Part shown: in pieces, positions 54,470 to 62,387 of the stretch
Layout of the letters: every line of letters starts with the position of its first letter
Numbering within the stretch: position 1 is the stretch's first letter
From: Fen-1254 sp963769605
Lineage (GTDB): Bacteria; Bacteroidota; Ignavibacteria; UBA10030
Assembly (NCBI GenBank): GCA_963769605.1
Contig: CAVYML010000009.1
Span: 1,364,001-1,428,000, forward strand
Length of the DNA: 64,000 nt
Reading direction: 5' to 3'
Program-made: the position numbers and the translations under genes
Notes under the pieces: generated by a model
Databases searched by the model: none
Told to the model about the DNA's origin: nothing
Seen by the model: the letters and a program-made list of their open reading frames with translations, nothing else

Positions 54470-54868
54470 ATGGCGAATTCATCGGTAGACATAAAAGATG
54501 TTGAAAATTGGATAAGAGATGAATTCCTTTCCAAAAAATATAAGCAGGCATTTGCAAAACGCAAATTAGGTTTACAGTCAGGGGGAGAAATTTACTTCGA
54601 TGCAGTTTCTGAAGATGGAAAAATTGTCTGCTTTATTTCGGTGACCGCAAGCAAGACACCGGGCGAAAAGCCTGGGGCAGATCTTTCTAAAATCCGCTCG
54701 GATGCTCTTTGGGCAATTTCCCTCAGTGAGAAACCGGAGACGATCCTGTTTGCTTTTACCGATGCATCCATGATGGAGCTTGTGAAGAAAGAAAAGGAGC
54801 ACGGGCGATTTCCAAAGTATATTAAGACGCTTCTTGTAAAATTACCCCCCGAGCTCGAAGCGAAATGA
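54470..54868 (+). CDS. Conserved hypothetical protein, PD-(D/E)XK-like
   Basis: The intact member of the three-copy family has 132 residues: MANSSVDIKDVENWIRDEFL, KKYKQAFAKRKLGLQSGGEIYFDAVSEDGKIVCFISVTASKTPGEK, KIRSDALWAISL, ILFAFTDASMMELVKKEKEHGRFPKYIKTLLVKLPPEL. The strand pair FDAVSEDGKIVCFISVTA resembles the Asp...(E/x)xK core of restriction-endonuclease-like folds, but the Lys is absent, so nuclease activity is doubtful. An upstream in-frame start at 54428 is possible. Two truncated copies of its first 20 codons lie upstream. Function is unknown. Confidence 0.65.
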   Translation: MANSSVDIKDVENWIRDEFLSKKYKQAFAKRKLGLQSGGEIYFDAVSEDGKIVCFISVTASKTPGEKPGADLSKIRSDALWAISLSEKPETILFAFTDASMMELVKKEKEHGRFPKYIKTLLVKLPPELEAK

Positions 54869-55012
54869 TAGAGATTGTTTTTTGCTGTACTCGCCCTATT
54901 TTAACAATATATTTTTCATTGTATCTTTTCCAATAAAATTCCGTAAACTATAGTGTGCATTTATTCCGTCCTTGAAAAACCCATTTTGAAAAAGGAAAGA
55001 ATCGGCGATATC

Positions 55013-55930
55013 ATGATCAACATCCAGCAAATCACAAAAAAATATGGAACAGTCACCGCGCTTGATGCAGTAACATTAGAAGTGCAGCGGCAGGAGTTCT
55101 TCGGCCTGCTGGGTCCCAATGGAGCGGGCAAGACCACGCTGATGAATCTCCTTGTCGGGTATTTCAATCCGGACAGCGGCACGATCACCATCGACGGCGG
55201 CACCGTGACTCAGGATACACTGGAGATCAGGAAGAAAATCGGATTTGTTCCGCAAACCCTCGCTTTGTACGACGAGCTTACTGCACAGGAAAATTTAGAA
55301 ATATTCGGCAAAATGTTCGATATCCCGCGAACGCTCTTAAAGAAGCGTATCGGGGAGCAGCTCCATGCCGTTGAGTTGTACGATAGGCGCAAAGATAAAG
55401 TGAAAACATTTTCAGGCGGCATGAAACGACGGCTCAATATCATTGCGAGCTTGCTGCACGACCCGAAGGTGCTGCTGTGCGACGAACCGACTGTAGGCGT
55501 CGACCCTCAATCCCGCAACGCTATCTTCGATTTTCTCACGTCACTGAACAAGCAGGGGATGACAATTATCTATACGACGCATTATATGGAAGAAGCAGAA
55601 CGGCTTTGCAGCCGTATCGGTATTATCGATCATGGTAAAATCATTGCATTGGATACTTTAGATAAACTTTTGGAAAAGCTCTCTTACGAAGAAACGATTT
55701 CGATTATCAAGAATCCATCGACTGTAAAAAATCGTACGGTATTTGAGAAATTCGGAACGCTCCTTGAAGAAGACGATCATTATGAGTTAAAACCTGCGGA
55801 TGGTTTTTTACTGTCGAAATTTTTTGCCGGTATAGAAAAACAGGGAATAAAATATTCCTGGATTGAATTGCAGCGCCCGACTCTGGAAGCGCTCTTTCTA
55901 CAATTGACAGGAAGGAGGTTGCGGGATTGA
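55013..55930 (+). CDS. ABC transporter ATP-binding protein
   Basis: This ATPase powers an ABC-2-type exporter. Seen: Walker A LLGPNGAGKTTLMNLLVG (about 32-49), a Q-loop in IGFVPQTLALYDELTA, the signature KTFSGGMKRRLNIIASLLHDPKVLLCDEPTVGVDPQSR (signature and Walker B), and the H-loop in IIYTTHYMEEAERLCSRIGIIDHGKI. The C-terminal 80 residues are the usual extension of exporter ATPases. The ATG at 55013 (MINIQQITKKYG) is the natural domain start and gives 305 residues; the frame extends to 54953. It overlaps the permease gene by four bases. Confidence 0.92.
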   Translation: MINIQQITKKYGTVTALDAVTLEVQRQEFFGLLGPNGAGKTTLMNLLVGYFNPDSGTITIDGGTVTQDTLEIRKKIGFVPQTLALYDELTAQENLEIFGKMFDIPRTLLKKRIGEQLHAVELYDRRKDKVKTFSGGMKRRLNIIASLLHDPKVLLCDEPTVGVDPQSRNAIFDFLTSLNKQGMTIIYTTHYMEEAERLCSRIGIIDHGKIIALDTLDKLLEKLSYEETISIIKNPSTVKNRTVFEKFGTLLEEDDHYELKPADGFLLSKFFAGIEKQGIKYSWIELQRPTLEALFLQLTGRRLRD

Positions 55931-57240
55931 AACAGGTCTATCGATTATTTAAAAGCTCATACCGGATTTTCTGGAATGACAAAGTCTCCGTCGCATTGAC
56001 CTTTATCGTGCCACTGGTGCTTATGACCATCTTCGGTGCGGTTTTCGGCGGATCCGGCTCCGGCCCGCAGGGAATACGGCTGGCGGTATTAAATCAAAGC
56101 ACGGCTCCCGTAGCGAAAAGTATAGAATCTTCACTCGATACGATAAAAGCGTTTTCTGTCATCAAGTCCTTTAAAACGGATTCCGGAAAGACGGTTATGT
56201 TCGATACGCTTTCGATTCAGGAATATGTCCGAAGCGGGAAAGCATCCGCTGCATTAGTTCTGCCGCCCGATACGTATGCAGATACATCCGTCGGACTTTT
56301 TGTCAAATTCTATTATGATCCGAAGAATGAAATGGAGATGCAGACCGTACGGGGACTCATCCAGCAGGTTGTATTCAGCCAGTTCCCTTCGGTCATGGCG
56401 CAAAGCGGACTGCGGCAGACCGAGAGATATTTAGGAATCAAATCCGGAAGCACGTTCAATCGCAATATGGCTTCTCTTATTCATAAATATTTTAAAGTGG
56501 ATACAAATGTCATTTTACATCCCAGTCTTTCAAATTTTAAAATAACCGGCAATGATTCTGCCGGAGGCCATGCAAATATCCTTAATAATATCGTGCGCAT
56601 AGAGAACCAACAGCTTATCGGTAAAGAGATGAAGAATCCATGGGCAACCCGGAGTGTGGGTGGATGGGGTGTTATGTTTCTTATGTTCACATTGACAGCT
56701 ACATCATCATCGTTATTTGATGAGCGGAGATCCGGAGTACTTTTGAGAATGCTGACCTCTCCGGTTTCGCGGACACAGATTCTCTGGAACAAGTATATTT
56801 TTAATATGTCGTTAGGCATAATTCAATTGCTTTTCATGTTCGTTTTTGGGTGGTTGATGTTTCAGATAGATATATTTTCGAATTTTTTAAATCTTATGCT
56901 GGTCATCATCGCTGCATCGGTAGCGTGCACGGCGCTCGGGATGCTCATTGCCGCATTTTCCCAAACCCGCCAGCAGGCAAACGGATTAGGAACGCTGCTG
57001 ATACTGAGTATGAGTTCAATAGGCGGGGCATGGTTTCCGACTTCTTTTATACCTGCAACAGTTCAATTCTTCAGCAAGCTGACGGTTGTGTACTGGACGA
57101 TAGAAGGTTTTATGGAAGTATTATGGAGAGGCGTAGGATTTATGTCCATCCTGCCGCATCTTGCAATTTTATTAGGCATCGGTGCGGTGTTCAATATTAT
57201 CAGCGTCCGTCAATTCAGAAAAGGACATATATTCGATTGA
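55927..57240 (+). CDS. ABC-2 type transporter permease
   Basis: The 437-residue permease has one N-terminal membrane helix (about 22-44, VSVALTFIVPLVLMTIFGAVFGG), a large extracytoplasmic region to about 245, and five C-terminal helices, for example GVMFLMFTLTATSSSLFDERRSGVLLRMLTSPVSRTQILWNKYIF and LLILSMSSIGGAWFPTSFIP. This is the YhgE/NatB/YadH-type ABC-2 layout, which exports drugs, lipids or sodium; the substrate cannot be told. The start is TTG at 55927, supported by AAGGAGG at about 55912-55918, and overlaps the ATPase stop codon. Confidence 0.9.
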   Translation: MKQVYRLFKSSYRIFWNDKVSVALTFIVPLVLMTIFGAVFGGSGSGPQGIRLAVLNQSTAPVAKSIESSLDTIKAFSVIKSFKTDSGKTVMFDTLSIQEYVRSGKASAALVLPPDTYADTSVGLFVKFYYDPKNEMEMQTVRGLIQQVVFSQFPSVMAQSGLRQTERYLGIKSGSTFNRNMASLIHKYFKVDTNVILHPSLSNFKITGNDSAGGHANILNNIVRIENQQLIGKEMKNPWATRSVGGWGVMFLMFTLTATSSSLFDERRSGVLLRMLTSPVSRTQILWNKYIFNMSLGIIQLLFMFVFGWLMFQIDIFSNFLNLMLVIIAASVACTALGMLIAAFSQTRQQANGLGTLLILSMSSIGGAWFPTSFIPATVQFFSKLTVVYWTIEGFMEVLWRGVGFMSILPHLAILLGIGAVFNIISVRQFRKGHIFD

Positions 57241-57242
57241 CC

Positions 57243-57347
57243 CACCTTGGAAAGGTGTCAAAAAAGGTAATCATATTCCCTAACAAATCTGATGGTTTTG
57301 AGAGACACCTTTCCAAGGTGTCACTAAGGTGTCACTAAGGTGTCACT
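57243..57347. repeat. ACCTTGGAAAGGTGT repeat family, copy 2
   Basis: CACCTTGGAAAGGTGTCAAAAAAGG opens and GACACCTTTCCAAGGTGTCAC closes the unit, with the same interior as the copy at 44458-44541 (TCATATT, then GGTTTTGAGAGACACC). The closing word is followed by two further tandem GTGTCACTAAG units. It lies three bases after the permease stop codon and could also stop transcription. Confidence 0.75.
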
Positions 57348-57391
57348 ATTTCTTCTTTTTAAAAATTGAGAACTGATTCGTGATGTTGTCT

Positions 57392-57727
57392 TCATTCTAT
57401 GAGGTTGAAAATCTCTCGCCGCCCTGATTCCACAAGGGGGATAAATTTGCCATACCATTCTCCGAATTCTTTTGCTCCCATCGCATCTTGCGATGACTTC
57501 TCGAATGCCGTGAGGTTTTCGTATGTCGATTCCATGACGAGTGTATAGAATTCTCCGGTGAGATCGGTCATAAATTGGGCCGGTGCGTGACCGAATTTCT
57601 TCATGAGCTCCTGCTGTTCTTTTATGAGGGCTTTAGCGTCTTTCGCTTTGCCGAACTTCAATGAATGAAAAGAATGCAGTGAATGAGAATATCTTCTTCT
57701 TCGTGATGATGAAATCGGTATTCTCAT
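57392..57727 (-). CDS. Dimeric alpha/beta-barrel (NIPSNAP-like) protein with altered N-terminus
   Basis: From residue 24 the frame (GKAKDAKALIKEQQELMKKFGHAPAQFMTDLTGEFYTLVMESTYENLTAFEKS, GEWYGKFIPLVESGRREIFNLIE) resembles small ferredoxin-like dimeric barrel proteins of about 100 residues that begin with a beta-strand before the GK(A/T)-AK helix. Here that first strand is replaced by MRIPISSSRRRRYSHSLHSFHSLKF, a stretch rich in Arg, Ser and His with no family similarity. The 5' end is therefore probably damaged by rearrangement, in line with the gene debris at 57.7-58.3 kb. Function unknown. Confidence 0.5.
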   Translation of the reverse strand: MRIPISSSRRRRYSHSLHSFHSLKFGKAKDAKALIKEQQELMKKFGHAPAQFMTDLTGEFYTLVMESTYENLTAFEKSSQDAMGAKEFGEWYGKFIPLVESGRREIFNLIE

Positions 57728-57775
57728 ATTTTATTATTTTGAAAAACATCAGTTTATTCTAAATCGTTCCATCCG

Positions 57776-57870
57776 CCTCGCGCTGCTACATGACCTCGTT
57801 TCTCGAAGACATTGTTGAGACCTGCGAACAAATCACGCCGTTTGCAAGGTTTCTGAACAGCGCGGTCATG
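57776..57870 (+). pseudogene. Fragment of a DUF2461 gene 3' end (copy 1)
   Basis: CCTCGCGCTGCT followed by codons for FLEDIVETCEQITPFARFLNSAV matches the C-terminus of the intact protein at 36919-37635 (FLDDIVETCEKITPLARFLNSAL). The rest of the gene is absent, so this is a remnant. Confidence 0.8.
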
Positions 57871-58054
57871 ACAGGGTCCATAATTATGCAGATATTTTTG
57901 ACATGGTTTATAGCTTACATGGATTTGGAACCTGCCGAACCTCAGGAATGACACAAATACGTTGTTTTATATGTCCATAAATTAATGTAAATTTATGGAG
58001 TTAGATTCCTTATATTTATGGCAGTGACCTACCTTGGAAATGAAGTAAAATTGC

Positions 58055-58182
58055 ACCGGCTGCAAGATTTCTGAACAGCGCGGTTATGTAATTATATTGA
58101 ATTTGTAGTAATTAACATGATATGATTTATCAATACTAACTTTCCGAAACCTTGGCAAGGGTTGGGAACCTTGCCAAGGTTT
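58055..58182 (+). pseudogene. Fragment of a DUF2461 gene end plus its downstream palindrome (copy 2)
   Basis: GCAAGATTTCTGAACAGCGCGG resembles the last codons of DUF2461. The following AATTTGTAGTAATTAACATGATAT and the palindrome AAACCTTGGCAAGG...CCTTGCCAAGGTTT (58147-58182) match 37634-37702, which includes the intergenic DNA. This shows that the block was copied as DNA, not retro-copied. Confidence 0.75.
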
Positions 58183-58191
58183 GTCCTTTTA

Positions 58192-58268
58192 GCAGCAGTC
58201 TACTATTTGCTGGGAGAAGAATTCGATAGAAATCCCTTCTTAATTTTCACTTTGAGGGGCATCGAACA
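58192..58268 (+). pseudogene. Fragment of a SWIM zinc-finger gene
   Basis: These 77 bases match 41627-41703 of the intact SWIM gene with only three differences, all at synonymous codon positions (coding AAVYYLLGEEFDRNPFLIFTLRGIEQ). Flanking sequence on both sides differs. It is a remnant of a second, slightly diverged SWIM locus. Confidence 0.85.
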
Positions 58269-58317
58269 GCTTGTTGTACTTTCAAAAAGGAGATTTTTCT
58301 TGATTTAAACAAGAAAA

Positions 58318-58374
58318 TTCTTATTTTAAGATAATGCCATAAGTTAAAATACAACCTTTTCTTATTTTAAGATA
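58318..58374 (+). promoter_or_regulatory. Pair of 16-bp direct repeats upstream of the Fic gene
   Basis: TTCTTATTTTAAGATA occurs exactly at 58318-58333 and 58359-58374, 41 bases apart, ending 14 bases before the Fic start codon. Each contains the short palindrome CTTA-TTT-TAAG. The spacing of about four helical turns puts both on one face of the DNA, as expected for an operator bound by a regulator. Confidence 0.6.
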
Positions 58375-58387
58375 CTCTTGAAAGAAA

Positions 58388-59524
58388 ATGGATATAAAAG
58401 ACTACAAAGCCGGCAGATACCAGCAGCAAAAACATTATCAGGCATTCTTTCCGGCAGCAATCAATTCAACCTGGACATGGTCCGATCCGAAAATAAATAC
58501 GCTCCTCTCCGAAGCAAATCATAAATTAGGCGAATTGAATGCATATTCGCTTCGCATTCCGGATGTCGAATATTTTATAGAGATGCACGTCATAAAAGAA
58601 GCAACCACTTCCAGCAAGATCGAAGGAACACAAACGGAGATCGGCGATGTATTGCTGGCAAGGAAAGATATCGATCCTGAAAAAAGGGACGATTGGCAGG
58701 AAGTGCAGAATTATGTAAAAGCAATGAATTATGCCATTGCAAAACTCAAATCGCTGCCTCTCTCAACCCGCTTGCTCAAAGAAACGCATAAAATTCTGCT
58801 CAGTAAAGGGCGCGGAATTACGAAGCAGCCGGGTGAATATCGCACAAGTCAGAATTGGATCGGCGGTGCGACGATCCAGGACGCCTTCTTTGTTCCTCCT
58901 CCATTTGGAGAGATTCATAGTCTGATGGGCGATTTGGAAAACTTTCTTCATAATGATGGAATTGATGTACCGCAATTAATCAAAATTGCGATTGCGCATT
59001 ATCAATTCGAAACGATCCATCCGTTCCTGGACGGTAATGGACGAGTCGGCCGCCTGATGATAGCATTGTATCTTGTCAGCGAAGGATTGCTTGCAAAACC
59101 GACATTGTATTTATCGGATTATTTTGAAAAGAATAGAATCCTCTATTACGATAAACTTTCTATTGCGCGCACATCAAACGACCTTGCACAATGGATAAAG
59201 TTTTTCCTTATTGCGGTTATTGAGACATCGAAGAATGGAGTCAGAACATTTGAACGCATCGTCCGGCTCCGTGAGAAAATCGAAGGGGAAAAGATTATAA
59301 CACTTGGCAGAAAACTCCCGAAAGCGAAAGAGCTTATGAATGTTTTGTACAGCCGGCCAAGTCTCACGGCAGCGGAGGCGGCAGAATGTGTAAAAGTGAC
59401 GCCGGCTACCGCAAATGCGCTCATCCGAGATTTTGTCAAGCTGTCGATTTTAATTGAAGTAACAGGCGGAAAGAGAAACAGAAGATTTATTTTTGAGGAT
59501 TATATTAATCTATTCCAACAATGA
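58388..59524 (+). CDS. Fic family protein (class II) with C-terminal winged helix
   Basis: Fic domains transfer AMP or other nucleotide groups to proteins. The catalytic motif HPFLDGNGRVGR lies at residues 211-222. The inhibitory motif [S/T]xxxE[G/N] is seen N-terminally as SSKIEG (75-80), so activity should be auto-inhibited (class II). A DUF4172-like N-terminus precedes it, and residues about 300-378 form a winged-helix DNA-binding part (KELMNVLYSRPSLTAAEAAECVKVTPATANALIRDFVKLSIL). The 16-base direct repeats upstream suggest autoregulation. It begins the accessory island that includes hsdR, though a gap of 79 bases separates them. Confidence 0.92.
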   Translation: MDIKDYKAGRYQQQKHYQAFFPAAINSTWTWSDPKINTLLSEANHKLGELNAYSLRIPDVEYFIEMHVIKEATTSSKIEGTQTEIGDVLLARKDIDPEKRDDWQEVQNYVKAMNYAIAKLKSLPLSTRLLKETHKILLSKGRGITKQPGEYRTSQNWIGGATIQDAFFVPPPFGEIHSLMGDLENFLHNDGIDVPQLIKIAIAHYQFETIHPFLDGNGRVGRLMIALYLVSEGLLAKPTLYLSDYFEKNRILYYDKLSIARTSNDLAQWIKFFLIAVIETSKNGVRTFERIVRLREKIEGEKIITLGRKLPKAKELMNVLYSRPSLTAAEAAECVKVTPATANALIRDFVKLSILIEVTGGKRNRRFIFEDYINLFQQ

Positions 59525-59603
59525 TTTGCTTGCTGTGTTCACAAATGACATTGATGCATTTTGGCAGGAATTTTAATACGTTGTAATAAACAATCATTCG
59601 AAC

Positions 59604-62387
59604 ATGGTCAATCAAACACCTGAACAACGAGCGCGCGATTTAATCGATAAGGCATTGGAGCAATCCAGCTGGATTGTTCAGGATAAGAAAAACATCAATC
59701 TCAATGCCGGCGCAGGCATTGCCGTTCGGGAATATCAGACCGATGCGGGTCCGGCGGATTATATTTTGTTCGCGGAAAAGAAACCTGTCGGCGTTATTGA
59801 AGCAAAGCAAACAAATGAAGGCCTCCATCTCACAGCACACGAGCCGCAGACACAGAAATACGCCACAGCAAAACTGAAGCACCTCGATAACCAACCTCTG
59901 GTATTCTGCTATGAAAGCACGGGAGATGTAACGCGATTTACCGATTACCGCGATCCAAAGCCGCGTTCAAGGGAAGTCTTTACATTCCATAAGCCGGAAA
60001 CGTTTATTGAGTGGCTGAAGCAGGATGCGTCCTTGCGAGGACGGCTGCAGACAATCCCTGCGCTTCCAACAGAACATTTACGCGATTGCCAGATACGCGC
60101 TATTAATAACCTTGAGGGATCGTTCAAAGAGAACCGCCCTCGCGCGTTGATACAAATGGCGACGGGTTCGGGCAAAACATTTACGGCTATTACATCGGTA
60201 TACCGATTGCTGAAATATGCCGGAGCAAAACGGATTCTTTTCCTGGTGGATACGAAAAACCTCGGCGAGCAAGCGGAACAGGAATTCATGGCCTATCAGC
60301 CAAACGATGACAACCGCAGGTTCATGGAGTTGTATTCCATTCAGCGATTGAAAAGCAACTATGTCCCGACCGATACGCATGTCTGCATTTGCACGATTCA
60401 GCGCTTGTATTCGATACTCAAAGGAACGGAATTGGACGAAGCGGCAGAAGAGGAAAATCCGAACGAGCGGAAATACCAGCCGAAGGATCCTGTGCCGGTT
60501 GCCTATAATGCAAAAGTGCCCGTCGAGTTCTTCGATTTCATTATCATCGATGAATGCCATAGAAGCATTTACAACCTCTGGAAACAGGTACTGGATTATT
60601 TCGATTCATTCCTCATCGGACTGACAGCAACACCGGACAACCGGACATTCGGTTTCTTCAACCAGAATATCGTTAGCGAATACACACACGAAGAAGCTGT
60701 GACCGACGGCGTGAATGTAGGAAGCGACGTCTTTACCATCGAAACGAAAATCACAAAACAGGGAAGCAGCATCCAGAAGGGACAATATGTCGATAAGCGG
60801 GAACGGCTGACGCGCAAGAAGCGATGGGAACAGACGGATGAAGATGTTGTCTATACCGGCCAGCAATTAGACAATGATGTTGTAAATCCCAGCCAGATAC
60901 GCCTTATCATCAAAACATTTAAAGAATATCTTCCTGAAATATTTCCTGATCGCCATGATGAACGCGGGGAATTTGAAGTCCCCAAGACACTCGTCTTTGC
61001 AAAATCTGATTCGCATGCAGACGATATTATACAAATCATCAGGGAGGAATTTGCAGAGGAAAATAATTTCTGCCAGAAGATTACATATACGGCAGATAAC
61101 CCAAAAACCACGCTGTCGTCTTTTCGAGGAGATTATAATCCTCGCATTGCCGTCACGGTGGATATGATTGCGACGGGAACAGATGTGCGTCCGCTGGAAT
61201 GTCTGCTCTTTATGCGGGACGTGAAAAGCCGCAATTACTTTGAGCAGATGAAGGGGCGCGGCACACGAACGTTGTCACTGGATGATCTCCATAAGGTATC
61301 CAAAACAGCAAAGTGCACGAAGGATCATTTTGTTATTGTGGATGCCATCGGCGTAACGAAGAGCATTAAGACCGATATTCATCCGCTGGAACGAAAGCCC
61401 ACCGTGCCGCTGAAAGATTTGCTGGAATCTGTTGCCGTGGGTGTGCGGGAAGAAGATTTATTCACATCGCTTGCCAACCGGCTTGTGCGATTAGATAGAC
61501 AAATTACAGAGCCGGAGCGAAAGCTCTTTGTGGAAAAAGCGAACGGCAAGACTCCCGCACATGCAGCAAAAGAGCTTCTCAATGCTTATAACCCGGATAC
61601 GCTTGAGCAGATCAAAGCAGAGATTGCCGGGAAGATGAAGAATGCATCAGCATCTGAACAACATTCAGCATTCATCACTTATCATTCCTCATTGCTCGAA
61701 GAGGCGGCGAGGATTTTTACCGGCGTGCTGAATACGTACATCGAGAATGTGCGCAAAATACACGAACAGATTATCGATACGTTGAACCGTGATACGCTTG
61801 CCGGAGCAGGATGGCAAGCGGAGAACAAATCAAAAGCGGAAGCATTAATAAAGGAATTTACCGCGTGGATGGAATCGCATAAAGATGAGATTACTGCACT
61901 GCAGATATTTTATAACCAGCTATACCGCAGGCGTGAGCTGACGTATGCAATGATATTAGACCTGTGCCAGAAACTGAAATTGGATGCGCCCTCGCTTGCG
62001 CCTCTGCACGTCTGGCAGGCGTATGAAATATTGGATACAAAGACTCAGCACGGCACACCAAAGAGCGAACTGACTGCACTGGTAGCGCTGATACGAACTG
62101 TATGCGGCATTAATAAGACATTAACATTGTATGATAAAACGGTGGACAGGAATTTCCAGCAATGGATATTGAAAAAGAATGCGGGACAGCATAACCGGTT
62201 CACCGACGAGCAGATGCAATGGCTCAGAATGATTAAAGAGCATGTAGCGATGTCATTCCATATTGAGAAAGACGACTTTGAACTCGATCCGTTTAAGGCC
62301 GTGGGCGGATTGGGAAAAATGTGGCAGCTCTTTGGAGAGCAGATGGATCCGATATTGAATGAGTTGAATGAAAGTCTGGTAGCATGA
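59604..62387 (+). CDS. hsdR: Type I restriction-modification system R subunit (HsdR)
   Basis: HsdR couples DNA translocation to cleavage. The nuclease core PADYILFAEKKPVGVIEAKQ has Asp52, Glu66 and Lys68 (PD-(D/E)XK). The SF2 motor follows: Walker A IQMATGSGKTFTAI at 183-196, FDFIIIDECHRSIYNLWKQVLDYFDSFLIGLTATP (DECH), and MIATGTDVRPLECLLFMRDVKSRNYFEQMKGRGTRT. A C-terminal helical part (about 600-925) matches the EcoEI-type R C-terminal domain. The length is 927 residues. The stop codon overlaps the start of tcmP. No hsdM or hsdS lies in the window, so they may follow beyond 64 kb or be absent. Confidence 0.9.
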   Translation: MVNQTPEQRARDLIDKALEQSSWIVQDKKNINLNAGAGIAVREYQTDAGPADYILFAEKKPVGVIEAKQTNEGLHLTAHEPQTQKYATAKLKHLDNQPLVFCYESTGDVTRFTDYRDPKPRSREVFTFHKPETFIEWLKQDASLRGRLQTIPALPTEHLRDCQIRAINNLEGSFKENRPRALIQMATGSGKTFTAITSVYRLLKYAGAKRILFLVDTKNLGEQAEQEFMAYQPNDDNRRFMELYSIQRLKSNYVPTDTHVCICTIQRLYSILKGTELDEAAEEENPNERKYQPKDPVPVAYNAKVPVEFFDFIIIDECHRSIYNLWKQVLDYFDSFLIGLTATPDNRTFGFFNQNIVSEYTHEEAVTDGVNVGSDVFTIETKITKQGSSIQKGQYVDKRERLTRKKRWEQTDEDVVYTGQQLDNDVVNPSQIRLIIKTFKEYLPEIFPDRHDERGEFEVPKTLVFAKSDSHADDIIQIIREEFAEENNFCQKITYTADNPKTTLSSFRGDYNPRIAVTVDMIATGTDVRPLECLLFMRDVKSRNYFEQMKGRGTRTLSLDDLHKVSKTAKCTKDHFVIVDAIGVTKSIKTDIHPLERKPTVPLKDLLESVAVGVREEDLFTSLANRLVRLDRQITEPERKLFVEKANGKTPAHAAKELLNAYNPDTLEQIKAEIAGKMKNASASEQHSAFITYHSSLLEEAARIFTGVLNTYIENVRKIHEQIIDTLNRDTLAGAGWQAENKSKAEALIKEFTAWMESHKDEITALQIFYNQLYRRRELTYAMILDLCQKLKLDAPSLAPLHVWQAYEILDTKTQHGTPKSELTALVALIRTVCGINKTLTLYDKTVDRNFQQWILKKNAGQHNRFTDEQMQWLRMIKEHVAMSFHIEKDDFELDPFKAVGGLGKMWQLFGEQMDPILNELNESLVA

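Larger units (their letters stand above)
57728..58387. other. Gene-free region of rearranged DNA (660 bp)
   Basis: No intact gene is seen here. The region holds two remnants of the DUF2461 3' end, one palindrome of the CCTTGGCAAGG family, a near-identical piece of the SWIM gene and the promoter region of the Fic gene. All the gene pieces match the 37.5-41.7 kb part of the window. Confidence 0.75.
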
